A DNA stretch of 64,000 nt, taken from NCBI RefSeq assembly GCF_009939005.1, contig NZ_JAACJS010000015.1, forward strand, positions 932,325 through 996,324, written 5' to 3'. Of the stretch, positions 1 through 8,700 are shown in pieces (position 1 is the first letter of the stretch; each line of letters begins with the position of its first letter). The notes under the pieces are model-generated. The model was not told the origin of the DNA. It searched no databases and was given only the letters and a program-made list of their open reading frames with translations. This DNA is from Sediminibacterium roseum (GTDB taxonomy: Bacteria; Bacteroidota; Bacteroidia; Chitinophagales; Chitinophagaceae). Position numbers and translations under genes: made by a program.

Positions 1-23
1 TCCGCATGGAACTTGTTTACGAT

Positions 24-479
24 TTATTTGCCGAATACCATTTCATCGGGCAACTCATTTTTATCTCCTTCGAGATAAGGGAAATGTTTTTGCAGTTTCT
101 GGCCTATGTCTGTCAGCGCTTCTACTATGCCGGCGGTCATGTTGCCGTTCTTGAAATGCATGGCCAGTTGTGCGATGGTTCCGTCCCAGTAATTCTGTCC
201 CACAATTTTGTGGATCCCTTCGTCGCCATACACAGCCAGTTTACGGCTGCCCATTGCGATGTAGAGGAGCACGGCATTGCGGTCGCGGGTCTGGTCCATT
301 TTCAAAGATTGAAAAACAGCCATTGCCCTTTCGAGGGGAACGGCTGTTTTACATTTTGTTTCAATATAAATTCTCACTTCCCCGCTGGTGGCCGTTTCTG
401 CCTGGCGGATCGCGTTCACTACCTGCTCCTGCTGTTCGGCGGTGAAATATTCTTTCTTCTTAAAGAGGAAATCAAACAT
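24..479 (-). CDS. TPM-domain protein (TPM_phosphatase family), membrane-associated
   Basis: This 151-residue protein carries a TPM domain over most of its length. Its start, with FTAEQQEQVVNAIRQAE followed by SGEVRIYIE, and the later segment VLLYIAMGSRKLAVYGDEGI are typical of the family. TPM proteins are found in photosystem repair and in bacterial LemA/YgcG clusters; the biochemical role in bacteria is not settled. It has no signal peptide. It lies 26 bases after the lemA-like gene on the same strand, so the two are likely one operon. A further ATG on the same strand at positions 5-7, 16 bases past this stop, suggests that another gene, often a second TPM protein in such clusters, begins and runs off the left edge. 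Confidence 0.85.
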   Translation of the reverse strand: MFDFLFKKKEYFTAEQQEQVVNAIRQAETATSGEVRIYIETKCKTAVPLERAMAVFQSLKMDQTRDRNAVLLYIAMGSRKLAVYGDEGIHKIVGQNYWDGTIAQLAMHFKNGNMTAGIVEALTDIGQKLQKHFPYLEGDKNELPDEMVFGK

Positions 480-505
480 TGAAAAAATTGAAACGGTTTA
501 TTGTT

Positions 506-1159
506 TTATTTTCTTGCCGTATCCGGCGCAGCTTTTCCTGCCGGTGCAGCCGAAGTGGGCGCCGGAGTGCTGAAATCAACATTCGGAACGGTTTTCTCTG
601 CTTCTGTTGCCTCGAAGAAAGGTTTCTCTTTAAATCCAAAGAAACCCGCATAGATCCTGTTCGGCATATTGGTGATCTTTGTATTGTATGTTTTTGCTTT
701 TTCGTTGTAACGGCTGCGTTCTGTGGCAATTTTGTTTTCTGTGCTCGACAATTCTGTCTGCAGGTTTGCAAAAGCCGCTGTTGCCTTAAGCTCAGGGTAT
801 CTTTCTGAAACCACCATCAACCTGCCCAAAGCCTGCGACAATTGTCCTTGCGCCGCCTGGAACTGCTGCATTTTTTCAGGAGTGAGATCTTTTGGGTCAA
901 CTTTGATCGATGTTGCACTGGCCCTTGCCTCGATCACCTGTGTAAGGGTTTCTTTTTCGAAGTTGGCAGCACCTTTTACTGTATTCACCAGGTTACCGAT
1001 CAGGTCTGAACGGCGTTTGTATTGGTTCTCAACATTGCTCCATGCTTCGGAGGTTTCTTTCTGCAAACCATTCATAGAGTTATAACTTCCGCAGCCACAA
1101 CCGCCTAAAAGAAGGATCAAACCAACAATGACGATAAGCGTTAGGTTTCTAGTTTTCAT
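506..1159 (-). CDS. lemA: LemA family lipoprotein
   Basis: The 217-residue product is a LemA family protein. It begins with a hydrophobic segment ending in a lipobox-like LLGGC at residues 17-21, so it is probably a lipoprotein or an N-terminally anchored protein. The LemA helical core follows: YNSMNGLQKETSEAWSNVE, then YKRRSDLIGNLVNTVKG, then RYPELKA and the late segment YNTKITNMPNRIYAGFFGFK. The tail is rich in Ala, Pro and Thr. LemA proteins are helical envelope proteins of unclear function that recur beside TPM proteins, as here. The gene appears to be the first of that pair. Confidence 0.93.
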   Translation of the reverse strand: MKTRNLTLIVIVGLILLLGGCGCGSYNSMNGLQKETSEAWSNVENQYKRRSDLIGNLVNTVKGAANFEKETLTQVIEARASATSIKVDPKDLTPEKMQQFQAAQGQLSQALGRLMVVSERYPELKATAAFANLQTELSSTENKIATERSRYNEKAKTYNTKITNMPNRIYAGFFGFKEKPFFEATEAEKTVPNVDFSTPAPTSAAPAGKAAPDTARK

Positions 1160-1278
1160 GCTTTTGATTTTAATGTAATTTACTTGTTTGTCGTAATACA
1201 GTTCGAAATATTACAAAAGAAGTGCCGGGAGGGTAAAAATGGCATTCTGTCATTTTTTTGCCGGTTTCACGTTTAAAA

Positions 1279-1310
1279 GAAAAGACCGCCATCCCTGGCA
1301 GTCTTTCTTT
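1279..1310 (-). terminator. Rho-independent terminator of the beta-barrel receptor gene
   Basis: On the minus strand the sequence forms AAAGACTGCC, a six-base loop, then GGCGGTCTTT with one mismatch, followed by a T-rich run. It lies 28 bases past the stop of the receptor gene that ends at 1338. Confidence 0.75.
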
Positions 1311-1337
1311 CCATCATCCTATTGCAAATAACCCGAT

Positions 1338-3725
1338 TTAATTGGTGTTGACGCGGCCGGCTTCCGTGTCTGAGCCGGTGCTGCGGTTGCGTACGGCTTT
1401 CAGTTTCTGGTTGCCGAAACTGTAAGAGAGTGTTAACCGCAGGTTTCTTGAATCTTCTATATTCCGGAACCCTACGTTGATATCCTGGTATTTGATCAGG
1501 CCACGCATCTTCTGGGAAAAAAGAACATCGTTTACGTTGAGCGTGAGTCTTGTCTTTTTGTCTTTGAATGTTCTTTGGATGGCAAGGTTGATGTTTCCGA
1601 ATTCATTTACGTCGATGAACTCGTCCAGGAACTTAGTAGTATAAAAACCCGATACTTCTATGTTCCAGCCTGTTGCCGGTTTATAGGCGACCTGCCAGTA
1701 AGCCTGCCAGTTCCACACAGAACGGTTGTACAATCCGCCGAGGTAATCTGCCTTGTAATGGTTCAGGATGAGTTGATTGCCGCCGTAGCCGCTGATCTTC
1801 TTTCCGAAATTCAATGGAAAGTTTACTTCAAATACAAGGTTATCGAATGCCGCGAGGTTCTCCGGTGTGGTATAGGTGAGATTGCCATCCTGCTTGGGCG
1901 CATCGTTAAAGATGATGTCTTTGGTTTTGTTGTAGCTGATGGAAACGAATGGTTGATTCTGGTAAGACAATGTCCATTTAAAAACATCCGAAACCTGCGG
2001 CCTGATCAACGGGTTTCCTTTTGTATAGGTCAGCGAATCTATGTATTGCACAAAAGGGTTCTGCTGCTGGTAGCCTGGCCTGCGCACCCTCCTGCTGTAT
2101 TGCAGCCCGGTTGAAAAATCTGCGCTTACCTGCCTTGTGATAAAAAGAGATGGAAACAGTTGCCAGTAGTTCCTGTCGAGTACCCGTACGCCGATGTTCG
2201 TTCCTTTTGCGATGGTTTGTTCGGCGCGCAGGCCGCCGATGAATTCCCATTTTTTTATTTTCTGCTGGAAACTTCCGTATACCGCGTTCAGGTTTTCCGA
2301 GTACTCGAAATCGGTGCTGCGCGATGGATCGACCACACTTCCTTTTTTGAAGGTGAGGTAATTGTCGATCGTTGCAAAACTTGATTTTATACCCAGCTCA
2401 AACTTTGCATCCTTGCTGATGGGGTTGGTATAATCTATTTTCAACACACCAAACCTTACCGGGTTGTTTACAAACTGGTTTTGCAGGTAGGTGTTTGATG
2501 AAGAAAGTTGGGTAACGATGTCGTTCGCGTTCCGGATGCCAAACCTTGAATAATCGAAATCGATGTTCAGGTCCCTGCCCGTGCTGTCGAATGTATGTTT
2601 CCAGTTGATGTCTGCCGCAAAATTGTTGTTCGTATTGTTTTTATTGTTCAGTGTGTTGAACTCGCTCACCACGTTTCCCGATGCCACATTGAACTGTTGC
2701 GTAAGATTGAGCGCATCAGACAGCCTGCTGAAATCAGAGCCGCGTATAAGAATACCGAATGTATTTTTCTTGTCTGCGTAGAGATCAATGCCCGCACGGT
2801 AATTCACCGAATTGCGCGAATTGTCTTCTTTGTTGATCTGTAAGAAACGGTTCGGGCCGATGATCCTGTCGTATTCGCCGTAGTCAAAACTGTTCCTGTA
2901 TACGTAGCTTACGCTTCCGTATACATTGATCTTTCCTTTGCGGTGGTTGAGTGATAACGAAGGGATCAAACGGTTGTAGCTTTTGTCGATACCAAATTCT
3001 CCTTTTTTATAAAGGCTTGTTCCCAGGGTCAAAGAAGCCGTTCCGTTTGTGCCGAGGTTGGCATTTTTTTTCAGGATGATGTTGATCATGGCGCCGCCGG
3101 TTGCATCGTATTTTGCGCCCGGGTTTGTGATGAGTTCGATCTTTTCGATGTTTGAGGCGCCCATGCTGGACAGGAGAACAGACATATCGGTATACTGCGA
3201 TAGCTTTCCATCGATCATGATATTCACATCGCTTTTGCCGGCGAGTTTTACCTGGTCGTTGGTCACCATTACACCGGGCACCTTCTGTAGTATTTCGAGT
3301 GCGGTTGAGCCAGCGGCGGTAGGACTGTTCTCTACATTCACCACCAGTTTATCGGCGCGCTGTTCAAGAAAGGGTTTGGTTGATGTAACCGTTACTTCAC
3401 CAAGAGAAAAGGCTTGCGGCACCAGTTTCATATCGGGAACGGAAACGGTATTGTCTGCCAGGGATATTTTGTTGTTGGCCTTTTGATAACCCAGCATTTC
3501 GATCAGCACATAATAATTACCGTTCCTGATGTTTGCGAAGGAATACGAGCCGTTTTCGGTGCTGAGTGCAGAAGAAACGAGTGCAGAATCTTTTTGCTGG
3601 CGCAACAATACCACGGCGCCCTTAACAGGTTTGTTTTTTTCGTCTGTTATCTTTCCTGTGATGGTTTGTGCATGCAGCAACTGGCATATACAAACGGAAA
3701 CGACGAAGGCGAGGCCATTTTTCAT
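1338..3725 (-). CDS. Outer-membrane beta-barrel receptor (TonB-dependent receptor-like)
   Basis: This 795-residue protein has a signal peptide ending near HAQ at residue 20. A carboxypeptidase-regulatory-like domain follows (TITGKITDEKNKPVKGAVVLL), then a plug-like region with GEVTVTSTKPFLEQRADKL and LEILQKVPGVMVTNDQ. A long barrel rich in alternating aromatic and polar residues forms the rest. The layout matches the 'outer membrane beta-barrel family' group of TonB-dependent-like receptors common in Bacteroidota. No SusD partner is adjacent, so substrate cannot be inferred. The gene stands alone between its terminator and the pgk terminator. The end, with SYSFGNQKLKAVRNRSTG, resembles other members whose C-terminus extends beyond the last strand. 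Confidence 0.85.
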   Translation of the reverse strand: MKNGLAFVVSVCICQLLHAQTITGKITDEKNKPVKGAVVLLRQQKDSALVSSALSTENGSYSFANIRNGNYYVLIEMLGYQKANNKISLADNTVSVPDMKLVPQAFSLGEVTVTSTKPFLEQRADKLVVNVENSPTAAGSTALEILQKVPGVMVTNDQVKLAGKSDVNIMIDGKLSQYTDMSVLLSSMGASNIEKIELITNPGAKYDATGGAMINIILKKNANLGTNGTASLTLGTSLYKKGEFGIDKSYNRLIPSLSLNHRKGKINVYGSVSYVYRNSFDYGEYDRIIGPNRFLQINKEDNSRNSVNYRAGIDLYADKKNTFGILIRGSDFSRLSDALNLTQQFNVASGNVVSEFNTLNNKNNTNNNFAADINWKHTFDSTGRDLNIDFDYSRFGIRNANDIVTQLSSSNTYLQNQFVNNPVRFGVLKIDYTNPISKDAKFELGIKSSFATIDNYLTFKKGSVVDPSRSTDFEYSENLNAVYGSFQQKIKKWEFIGGLRAEQTIAKGTNIGVRVLDRNYWQLFPSLFITRQVSADFSTGLQYSRRVRRPGYQQQNPFVQYIDSLTYTKGNPLIRPQVSDVFKWTLSYQNQPFVSISYNKTKDIIFNDAPKQDGNLTYTTPENLAAFDNLVFEVNFPLNFGKKISGYGGNQLILNHYKADYLGGLYNRSVWNWQAYWQVAYKPATGWNIEVSGFYTTKFLDEFIDVNEFGNINLAIQRTFKDKKTRLTLNVNDVLFSQKMRGLIKYQDINVGFRNIEDSRNLRLTLSYSFGNQKLKAVRNRSTGSDTEAGRVNTN

Positions 3726-3801
3726 ACAGCAGTGTTTGCCGTTGAACGGAGGGACCGGGGAAAAGTTACAGGTGGATTTAAATTATGGGAGGGAGGTTGT
3801 G

Positions 3802-3836
3802 AAAGAGGTTAAACCGGCCAAAGGTTTAACCTCTTT
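3802..3836 (-). terminator. Long hairpin at the pgk 3' end (probable terminator)
   Basis: AAAGAGGTTAAACC at 3802-3815 pairs perfectly over 14 bases with 3823-3836 around a seven-base loop. It begins 16 bases past the pgk stop and ends in TCTTT on either strand. It may terminate pgk, and it also lies in the leader of the receptor gene that starts at 3725. Confidence 0.6.
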
Positions 3837-3851
3837 AACTGAAACAGTTTT

Positions 3852-5048
3852 CTACCCGTTAATTGCCGCGATGCCCGGCAGCACTTTTCCTTCAAAATAT
3901 TCGAGAAGTGCGCCGCCGCCGGTGGAAACATAGCTGACCTTATCGGCGAAACCGAACTGGTTTACCGCGGCCACGCTGTCGCCGCCGCCTACCAGCGAGA
4001 ACGCGCCGGCTTGTGTTGCCTGGGCAACAGCGGTAGCGATGCCCTTGGTGCCGTGCTGGAATTTTTCCATTTCAAAAACACCCATCGGGCCGTTCCACAA
4101 AATGGTTTTGGAGCGTTTGATGCAGTTGGTGAATTGTTCGCATGCGTTCATGCCTATGTCGAGGCCCATCCATCCCGCGGGAATTTCATTGCTGGGGGCC
4201 GAAGAGATATCGGCATCTGCCGCAAACCGGTCGGCGATCACGGAATCGGATGGAAGGTGGATGCAAACTCCTTTTTCTTCTGCTTTCTTTAGAAGATCCC
4301 TCGCAGTGTCCAGGCGGTCGTCTTCGCACAGAGAGCTACCGATCGATCCGCCTTGCGCCTTCATAAAGGTGTAGGCCATTCCGCCGCCGATGATGATGTC
4401 TGTTGCGCGCTCCAGCAGGTTTTCAATGATGAGGATCTTGTCGCTCACTTTGGCGCCGCCGATGATGGCGGTAAATGGTTTTTCGCTTTGGTGCATTACT
4501 TTTTCTGCGCTTGCCACTTCGCCTTCCATTACCAGCCCGAACATTTTTTTATCGCCCGGGAAGAATTTTGCGATCACCGCGGTAGATGCGTGTGCGCGGT
4601 GTGCGGTGCCGAATGCATCGTTGATGTAGACATCGCCCAGTTTGCTTAGTTTTTCTGCGAATGCCTCGTCGCCTTTTTCTTCTTCTTTGTAGAAGCGCAG
4701 GTTCTCGAGGAGCAATACTTCACCGGGTTGCAATGCGGCCGCTTTTTGGCTGGCCTCTTCGCCGATGCAGTCGTCTGCAAATTTTACGGTGGCGCCGTCG
4801 AGTAATTTTATGAGGTGGTTTACGAGGTGTTTGAGGGAATATTTGTCTGAAGGACCGTCTTTGGGCCTGCCCAGGTGACTCATCAAAACAACGCTGCCGC
4901 CATCGCCCAATATTTTTTTGATGGTGGGGATGGTGGCTTTCATCCTCGTATCATCGGTGATGGTGAAGTTTGCATCCAGCGGAACGTTAAAGTCTACGCG
5001 GATCAGCGCTTTTTGATTTTTGAAATTGTGGTCTGTGAATTTGCTCAT
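3852..5048 (-). CDS. pgk: Phosphoglycerate kinase
   Basis: Phosphoglycerate kinase (398 residues, normal length) transfers the acyl phosphate of 1,3-bisphosphoglycerate to ADP in glycolysis. The substrate-binding motif RVDFNVPLD is at residues 17-25, SHLGRPK near 59, and the nucleotide-binding [12 protein letters not shown] and [14 protein letters not shown] near the end. The start MSKFTDHNF is the standard N-terminus. The gene lies directly after gap on the same strand, the usual glycolytic pairing. A strong terminator lies between gap and pgk, so pgk probably has its own promoter in 5049-5200; I did not find a clear box there. Confidence 0.98.
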   Translation of the reverse strand: MSKFTDHNFKNQKALIRVDFNVPLDANFTITDDTRMKATIPTIKKILGDGGSVVLMSHLGRPKDGPSDKYSLKHLVNHLIKLLDGATVKFADDCIGEEASQKAAALQPGEVLLLENLRFYKEEEKGDEAFAEKLSKLGDVYINDAFGTAHRAHASTAVIAKFFPGDKKMFGLVMEGEVASAEKVMHQSEKPFTAIIGGAKVSDKILIIENLLERATDIIIGGGMAYTFMKAQGGSIGSSLCEDDRLDTARDLLKKAEEKGVCIHLPSDSVIADRFAADADISSAPSNEIPAGWMGLDIGMNACEQFTNCIKRSKTILWNGPMGVFEMEKFQHGTKGIATAVAQATQAGAFSLVGGGDSVAAVNQFGFADKVSYVSTGGGALLEYFEGKVLPGIAAING

Positions 5049-5205
5049 GGGATAGAATTTTTCTTTTAGGTGCCTTGTTCCTCTGCTAAGTTAATCCTTT
5101 AATGGGATAGGTAGAAGCGGCCAATGCCAGTATCCGCTAAAGAAAATAATAATATAACCGGGAACGGCGCAAACGGCCGGAGAGAAAGCATCACCTGACC
5201 GGCAC

Positions 5206-5233
5206 AAAAAGCCCCGGCTGTATTTGCCGGGGC
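5206..5233 (-). terminator. Rho-independent terminator of gap
   Basis: GCCCCGGC at 5211-5218 pairs perfectly with GCCGGGGC at 5226-5233 around a seven-base loop. On the minus strand the stem is followed by TTTTT. It lies about 105 bases past the gap stop. Nothing else coding is visible in 5049-5339. Confidence 0.85.
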
Positions 5234-5339
5234 CCTACTTATTTGTATTTGCTGAATGCTGATCCGGACGCTGAAGTGAGTGACACAACAGGTGCCGGGC
5301 AGGATTACCACTGCTGGTTACGAAAAAGCATTGACCTGT

Positions 5340-6356
5340 TTATTTAGAGATCAATCCTGCAAAGTATTTCACTGTACGAACGAGCTGGCTTACGTAGCTC
5401 ATTTCGTTGTCGTACCAGCTTACTGTTTTTACGAGTTGGGCATCGCCAACGGTCATTACCTTGGTTTGTGTGGCATCGAAGATGGAGCCGAAGTGCGTGC
5501 CGATGATGTCGGTGCTTACGATCTCGTCTTCGTTGTAGCCAAAGCTTTCGTTGTTGGCGGCTTTCATGGCTGCGTTAACCTCTTCTGCCGTTACTTTTTT
5601 ATTGAGGATGCTGCAGAGTTCTGTGAGCGACCCGGTGATGGTTGGCACGCGTTGTGCGCCGCCATCGAGTTTGCCTTTGAGTTCGGGCAGTACCAGCCCG
5701 ATTGCTTTTGCGGCGCCCGTGCTGTTGGGAACGATGTTCTGAGCCGCGGCCCTGGCCCTGCGCAGATCGCCTTTCGGATGCGGGGCATCGAGGGTGTTCT
5801 GGTCGTTGGTATAGGCGTGGATGGTGGTCATGATACCGGTCTGGATCCCGAACTGATCGTTGAGCACTTTCGCCATTGGCGCGAGGCAGTTGGTGGTGCA
5901 GGAAGCGCAGGAGATAATGTCTTCAGAACCGTCGAGGATGCTGTGGTTGACGTTGTAAACAACGGTTTTCAGGTCGCCGGTTGCGGGTGCGGAGATCACT
6001 ACGCGTTTTGCACCAGCTTTGAGGTGAGCGGAGGCTTTTTCCTTATCGGCAAAGAACCCGGTTGATTCGATGACAACATCAACCCCGTGCGAGCCCCATG
6101 GAATCTGGGAAGGGTCTTTCTGCGCGTATATTTTAACGGTATCACCGTTCACAACAATTGAATCTTCTGTGGAGGTAACGGTAGCGCCTTCGAAACGGCC
6201 CTGGGCGCTGTCGTATTTCAATAAATGAGCCAATACCTGCGGACTTGTTAAATCGTTGATGGCAACTACTTCAATTCCTTCCATGTTATAGATCTGGCGA
6301 AATACCAAACGGCCGATACGTCCAAAACCGTTGATGGCAACTTTTACTGTACTCAT
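5340..6356 (-). CDS. gap: Glyceraldehyde-3-phosphate dehydrogenase, type I
   Basis: This 338-residue enzyme oxidises and phosphorylates glyceraldehyde 3-phosphate with NAD+ in glycolysis. The Rossmann motif INGFGRIGR is at residues 8-16. The catalytic cysteine is Cys153 in SCTTNC, and the catalytic base is His180 in HAYTNDQ. The C-terminal [13 protein letters not shown] segment is also canonical. The start [12 protein letters not shown] fits the family. The gene is read toward pgk and has its own terminator, so the two are adjacent but probably separately transcribed. Confidence 0.98.
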   Translation of the reverse strand: MSTVKVAINGFGRIGRLVFRQIYNMEGIEVVAINDLTSPQVLAHLLKYDSAQGRFEGATVTSTEDSIVVNGDTVKIYAQKDPSQIPWGSHGVDVVIESTGFFADKEKASAHLKAGAKRVVISAPATGDLKTVVYNVNHSILDGSEDIISCASCTTNCLAPMAKVLNDQFGIQTGIMTTIHAYTNDQNTLDAPHPKGDLRRARAAAQNIVPNSTGAAKAIGLVLPELKGKLDGGAQRVPTITGSLTELCSILNKKVTAEEVNAAMKAANNESFGYNEDEIVSTDIIGTHFGSIFDATQTKVMTVGDAQLVKTVSWYDNEMSYVSQLVRTVKYFAGLISK

Positions 6357-6397
6357 TGAATTCCGTATTTAATGATTAAGAAATCGAAAACGAGTTG

Positions 6398-6405
6398 CAA
6401 AATTA
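6398..6405 (-). promoter_or_regulatory. Probable -7 box of gap
   Basis: The minus strand reads TAATTTTG, a match to the Bacteroidota -7 consensus TAnnTTTG, 42 bases upstream of the gap ATG. I see no good -33 TTTG at the usual distance, so this is a half match. Confidence 0.45.
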
Positions 6406-6605
6406 CGATGATTGGAAAGATTTGTGGTGATAAATTTTGATGAAGGATCGGGGGGCGGGAAGCATGGATGATCGACCGGGAACGATAAAACCAGGTCCAT
6501 CGAAGCGTAAAAAACCGTGAATTCGCACAAAAAACGCCGTATGACCGGAGACCGCCCCGGTGAAACCCTTGAAAACATTGGGCTTCCTGATTTTTTTAAA
6601 AATGA

Positions 6606-6637
6606 TTTGGCAGAAAAGGGAGTTGCGCCTATTTTTG
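6606..6637 (+). promoter_or_regulatory. Promoter of tRNA-Glu
   Basis: TTTG at 6606-6609 and TATTTTTG at 6630-6637 match the Bacteroidota -33 and -7 elements with a 20-base spacer. The predicted start near 6643 is about 13 bases before the mature tRNA. The rest of 6406-6605 shows nothing else I can support. Confidence 0.7.
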
Positions 6638-6655
6638 CGTCCCGATAAGAAAAAC

Positions 6656-6730
6656 GGCCGGTTCGTCTATCGGTTAGGACAGCCCCCTTTCACGGGGCAA
6701 AGACGGGTTCGATTCCCGTACCGGCTACCA
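6656..6730 (+). tRNA. tRNA-Glu (anticodon TTC), CCA encoded
   Basis: The full cloverleaf can be drawn. The acceptor arm GGCCGGT (6656-6662) pairs with ACCGGCT (6720-6726), including a G-T first pair. The D arm is GTC...GAC. The anticodon stem GCCCC/GGGGC encloses CTTTCAC, with anticodon TTC at 6689-6691. The T arm ACGGG/CCCGT encloses TTCGATT. The discriminator is A and the CCA is encoded. The gene is intact although a serine recombinase gene runs antisense into its 3' half. It is the apparent integration target of the adjacent element. Confidence 0.97.
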
Positions 6731-8243
6731 TACGGGACAATTCGAAATTATGATCGATTTGTCCCGTATTTTTTTTGTCCAAACCCTTGTCAATGCTGTA
6801 TACCAGCCGCACTACCTCATTCTCCCGGGTGGTTCGAAAATCAGTTCCATCAAAAACGAACTTTTCCGGAAAGATCGAACCTATGATCCGTCTCCTTCCG
6901 TCAATACTGCCTTTTTCAAAGAAATAACGCAGGTTCATCAGGTTATCGATGGATTGCTGGAGGAGGGTATCGATCTGTTCGAGCCGACCGGCAGCCTGGA
7001 TCAGCTTATTTTCCAGCTTTTCGATATCGGCATCACATTCTTTTTTAAACTCCGCAAACTCCATTTTAGAGATTTCATCCATCATAAATTTCCCCCTGGC
7101 CCTTTTCATTTTCTCATGTAGCGCGTCAAGCCGTTCGGTCAGGTGACTTTGCTGTTCCGATTTCTTTGCCCAATCGCGTTGGTACAAACCTTTGATCACA
7201 AACTGGAAAAGAATGGCCATTCCGGGCCGTGCGGCGTATTTCATCAGGTGATCCGCAAATGCCTCGTTGACGAAAGCTGATTTGAAACGGGTTCCGCAGC
7301 TGTAATGACAATGATAATAGGGGTATAACTTATTCTTTCTGCCAACCGACGCACTCGCTGTTAAATTCTTGCCGCATTTGGGACAGATCAGGAAGCCGCG
7401 CAGAATAAAATCCTCACTGGTAAAAATAGTCGTGCGTTTGGAGCGCTTTTTCTTCCCATTCAGGAAATCCTGTACATCATAAAAAAGTTCCTCAGAGATG
7501 ATCGCCTCATGATTACCTTTTACGTGGATGTCCGGTTCATCCTTGTGTGCTTTTACCAATATTTTTCCGCAGTACACCGGATTTCGCAGAGAACGCCACA
7601 TGGTGGATTTCGTAACGCGCACACCACGCAATTGCGCTGCCTTCAGGATTTGCTCCACATGAAGTTTTCCTTCTGCCACCTGTTCAAATACCCAACGGAT
7701 GATAGCGGCTTTAGGCTCGTTGATGGCGATGTACTTTTTGCCATCCTCTGTTGTCTTGTTTACATAGCCGATCGGAGCGCCTGACATCCACCTTCCTTCT
7801 TTACGCCCACGCCGCATACCATTGAATGTATTGAGGGCACGGCGATCATTTTCGACTTCCGGCGCAGCTAGATAAAACGCCAGCATGATTTTGTTTTCAG
7901 GAATGTCGAGATCCAGCGGCTGCTCCACTGCGTGCGGTTCTACACCATACTTGCGAAGCGTGTTGATCATCTGGTAAGCATCGCCCGCGTTTCTGCTGAA
8001 TCGGTCCCATTTGATAAACAGGATGCGATCAATCTCGCCTTTCTTCTTTTTCAATCCGTCAAGGAACCGGATCCACTGCGGACGGTTAAAGGTTTTTGCG
8101 GAATGGTCTTCATAAATAACATTGCGTACCGTTATGTTCTGCAGTACACAATATTTGCGCAAACGTTCTTCCTGGTCACGTTGCGAATAGCCTCGTTCGG
8201 CCTGTTCATCCGTACTCACACGGATGTAGAGATCTGCTGTCAT
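6690..8243 (-). CDS. Large serine recombinase (site-specific integrase)
   Basis: The 517-residue protein has a resolvase N-terminal domain with YIRVSTDEQ at residues 6-14 and nucleophile Ser10. A recombinase domain follows (about 165-275), then a zinc ribbon with CPKC near 286 and CHYSCG near 312, and a coiled coil around 365-440. It would catalyse integration and excision of the element. Its ATG overlaps the stop of a 46-residue gene as ATGA, suggesting coupled translation. The last 12 codons (VAGTGIEPVFAP) are the reverse complement of the tRNA-Glu 3' half, so the coding sequence ends inside the target tRNA. That C-terminus therefore depends on the integrated state. Confidence 0.93.
   Translation of the reverse strand: MTADLYIRVSTDEQAERGYSQRDQEERLRKYCVLQNITVRNVIYEDHSAKTFNRPQWIRFLDGLKKKKGEIDRILFIKWDRFSRNAGDAYQMINTLRKYGVEPHAVEQPLDLDIPENKIMLAFYLAAPEVENDRRALNTFNGMRRGRKEGRWMSGAPIGYVNKTTEDGKKYIAINEPKAAIIRWVFEQVAEGKLHVEQILKAAQLRGVRVTKSTMWRSLRNPVYCGKILVKAHKDEPDIHVKGNHEAIISEELFYDVQDFLNGKKKRSKRTTIFTSEDFILRGFLICPKCGKNLTASASVGRKNKLYPYYHCHYSCGTRFKSAFVNEAFADHLMKYAARPGMAILFQFVIKGLYQRDWAKKSEQQSHLTERLDALHEKMKRARGKFMMDEISKMEFAEFKKECDADIEKLENKLIQAAGRLEQIDTLLQQSIDNLMNLRYFFEKGSIDGRRRIIGSIFPEKFVFDGTDFRTTRENEVVRLVYSIDKGLDKKNTGQIDHNFELSRMVAGTGIEPVFAP
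6721..6728 (+). repeat. Candidate left attachment repeat (tRNA-Glu 3' end)
   Basis: CCGGCTAC at the tRNA 3' end recurs at 19817-19824, just outside the conjugation operon. In the slightly longer context TaCCGGCTAC and TtCCGGCTAC agree at 9 of 10 bases. Eight bases can match by chance, so this is suggestive only. Confidence 0.35.
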
Positions 8244-8380
8244 GATTCAAAAATTTGGTCAAGGATTATTGTGGCCAGATTAATCATGAAGGAGAGTATG
8301 ATTCGGGCCTCATCTAGAGTTACTAAGGTACCGTTTTCCGTCAATATTTCCATCACTTTTTCAGGTGTCAATTCTTTCAT
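8240..8380 (-). CDS. Small protein (46 residues) coupled to the recombinase
   Basis: This 46-residue frame starts MKELTPEKVMEILTENG and ends DQIFES. Its stop overlaps the recombinase start as ATGA. The middle has the look of two amphipathic helices. Similar short genes beginning MKE.TP.. often precede recombinases in Bacteroidota mobile elements, which supports it as real. The function is unknown; a regulatory or accessory role in recombination is only a guess. Confidence 0.7.
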   Translation of the reverse strand: MKELTPEKVMEILTENGTLVTLDEARIILSFMINLATIILDQIFES

Positions 8381-8401
8381 TTCTCACAGTTTCATGTACA
8401 C

Positions 8402-8428
8402 AAAAAAACCGGCTGTCAAACGCCGGTT
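8402..8428 (-). terminator. Rho-independent terminator of the transfer operon
   Basis: AACCGGC (8407-8413) pairs with GCCGGTT (8422-8428) around an eight-base loop. On the minus strand the stem is followed by seven T. It overlaps the last codons of the 90-residue gene and closes the long operon that begins near 19.7 kb. Confidence 0.85.
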
Positions 8429-8699
8429 ACAATTTCCTGAAAGACACTTCTGCCTTCACATATTCGTTCTCTGCAGGGGTGTATCGGATATATCCAAAAG
8501 CAGCCAGATCTTTTATCCGTACGAGGTAAGTGTCCCGCTTCCGGAACTTGGCATACCGCATGATTTCAAAGGCAGCGACCTGCATCACAACCGGTTGATC
8601 GTGTAGCTCCCACAGATGCAACAGCGCGAGGTATACCACAATATGACCAGTACCGATCCGTGGGTCTTCAGCGATGGTATCAAAGAAATCGCAAAGCAC
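8427..8699 (-). CDS. Small winged-helix-like protein (90 residues)
   Basis: The product resembles short winged-helix-like proteins that recur in Bacteroidota conjugative elements. These have the pattern 'DPRI..GH...YLALL..W', then 'KFRKRDTYLVRIKDLAAFGYIRYTP', as seen here. The second segment has the shape of a recognition helix and wing. It probably binds DNA, perhaps regulating or copying the element; this is inference from resemblance. It is the last gene before the operon terminator and follows the 231-residue gene by one base. Confidence 0.6.
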   Translation of the reverse strand: MLCDFFDTIAEDPRIGTGHIVVYLALLHLWELHDQPVVMQVAAFEIMRYAKFRKRDTYLVRIKDLAAFGYIRYTPAENEYVKAEVSFRKL

Positions 8700-8700
8700 C

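Noticed and set aside
1575..2114. Open frame of 179 codons antisense to the beta-barrel receptor
   Set aside because: It lies entirely inside a recognised receptor gene and its product has no family features.
5280..6065. Long open frame (261 codons) antisense to gap
   Set aside because: It mirrors a highly conserved gap gene in the opposite frame, has no family resemblance and no start context. It is a shadow of gap.
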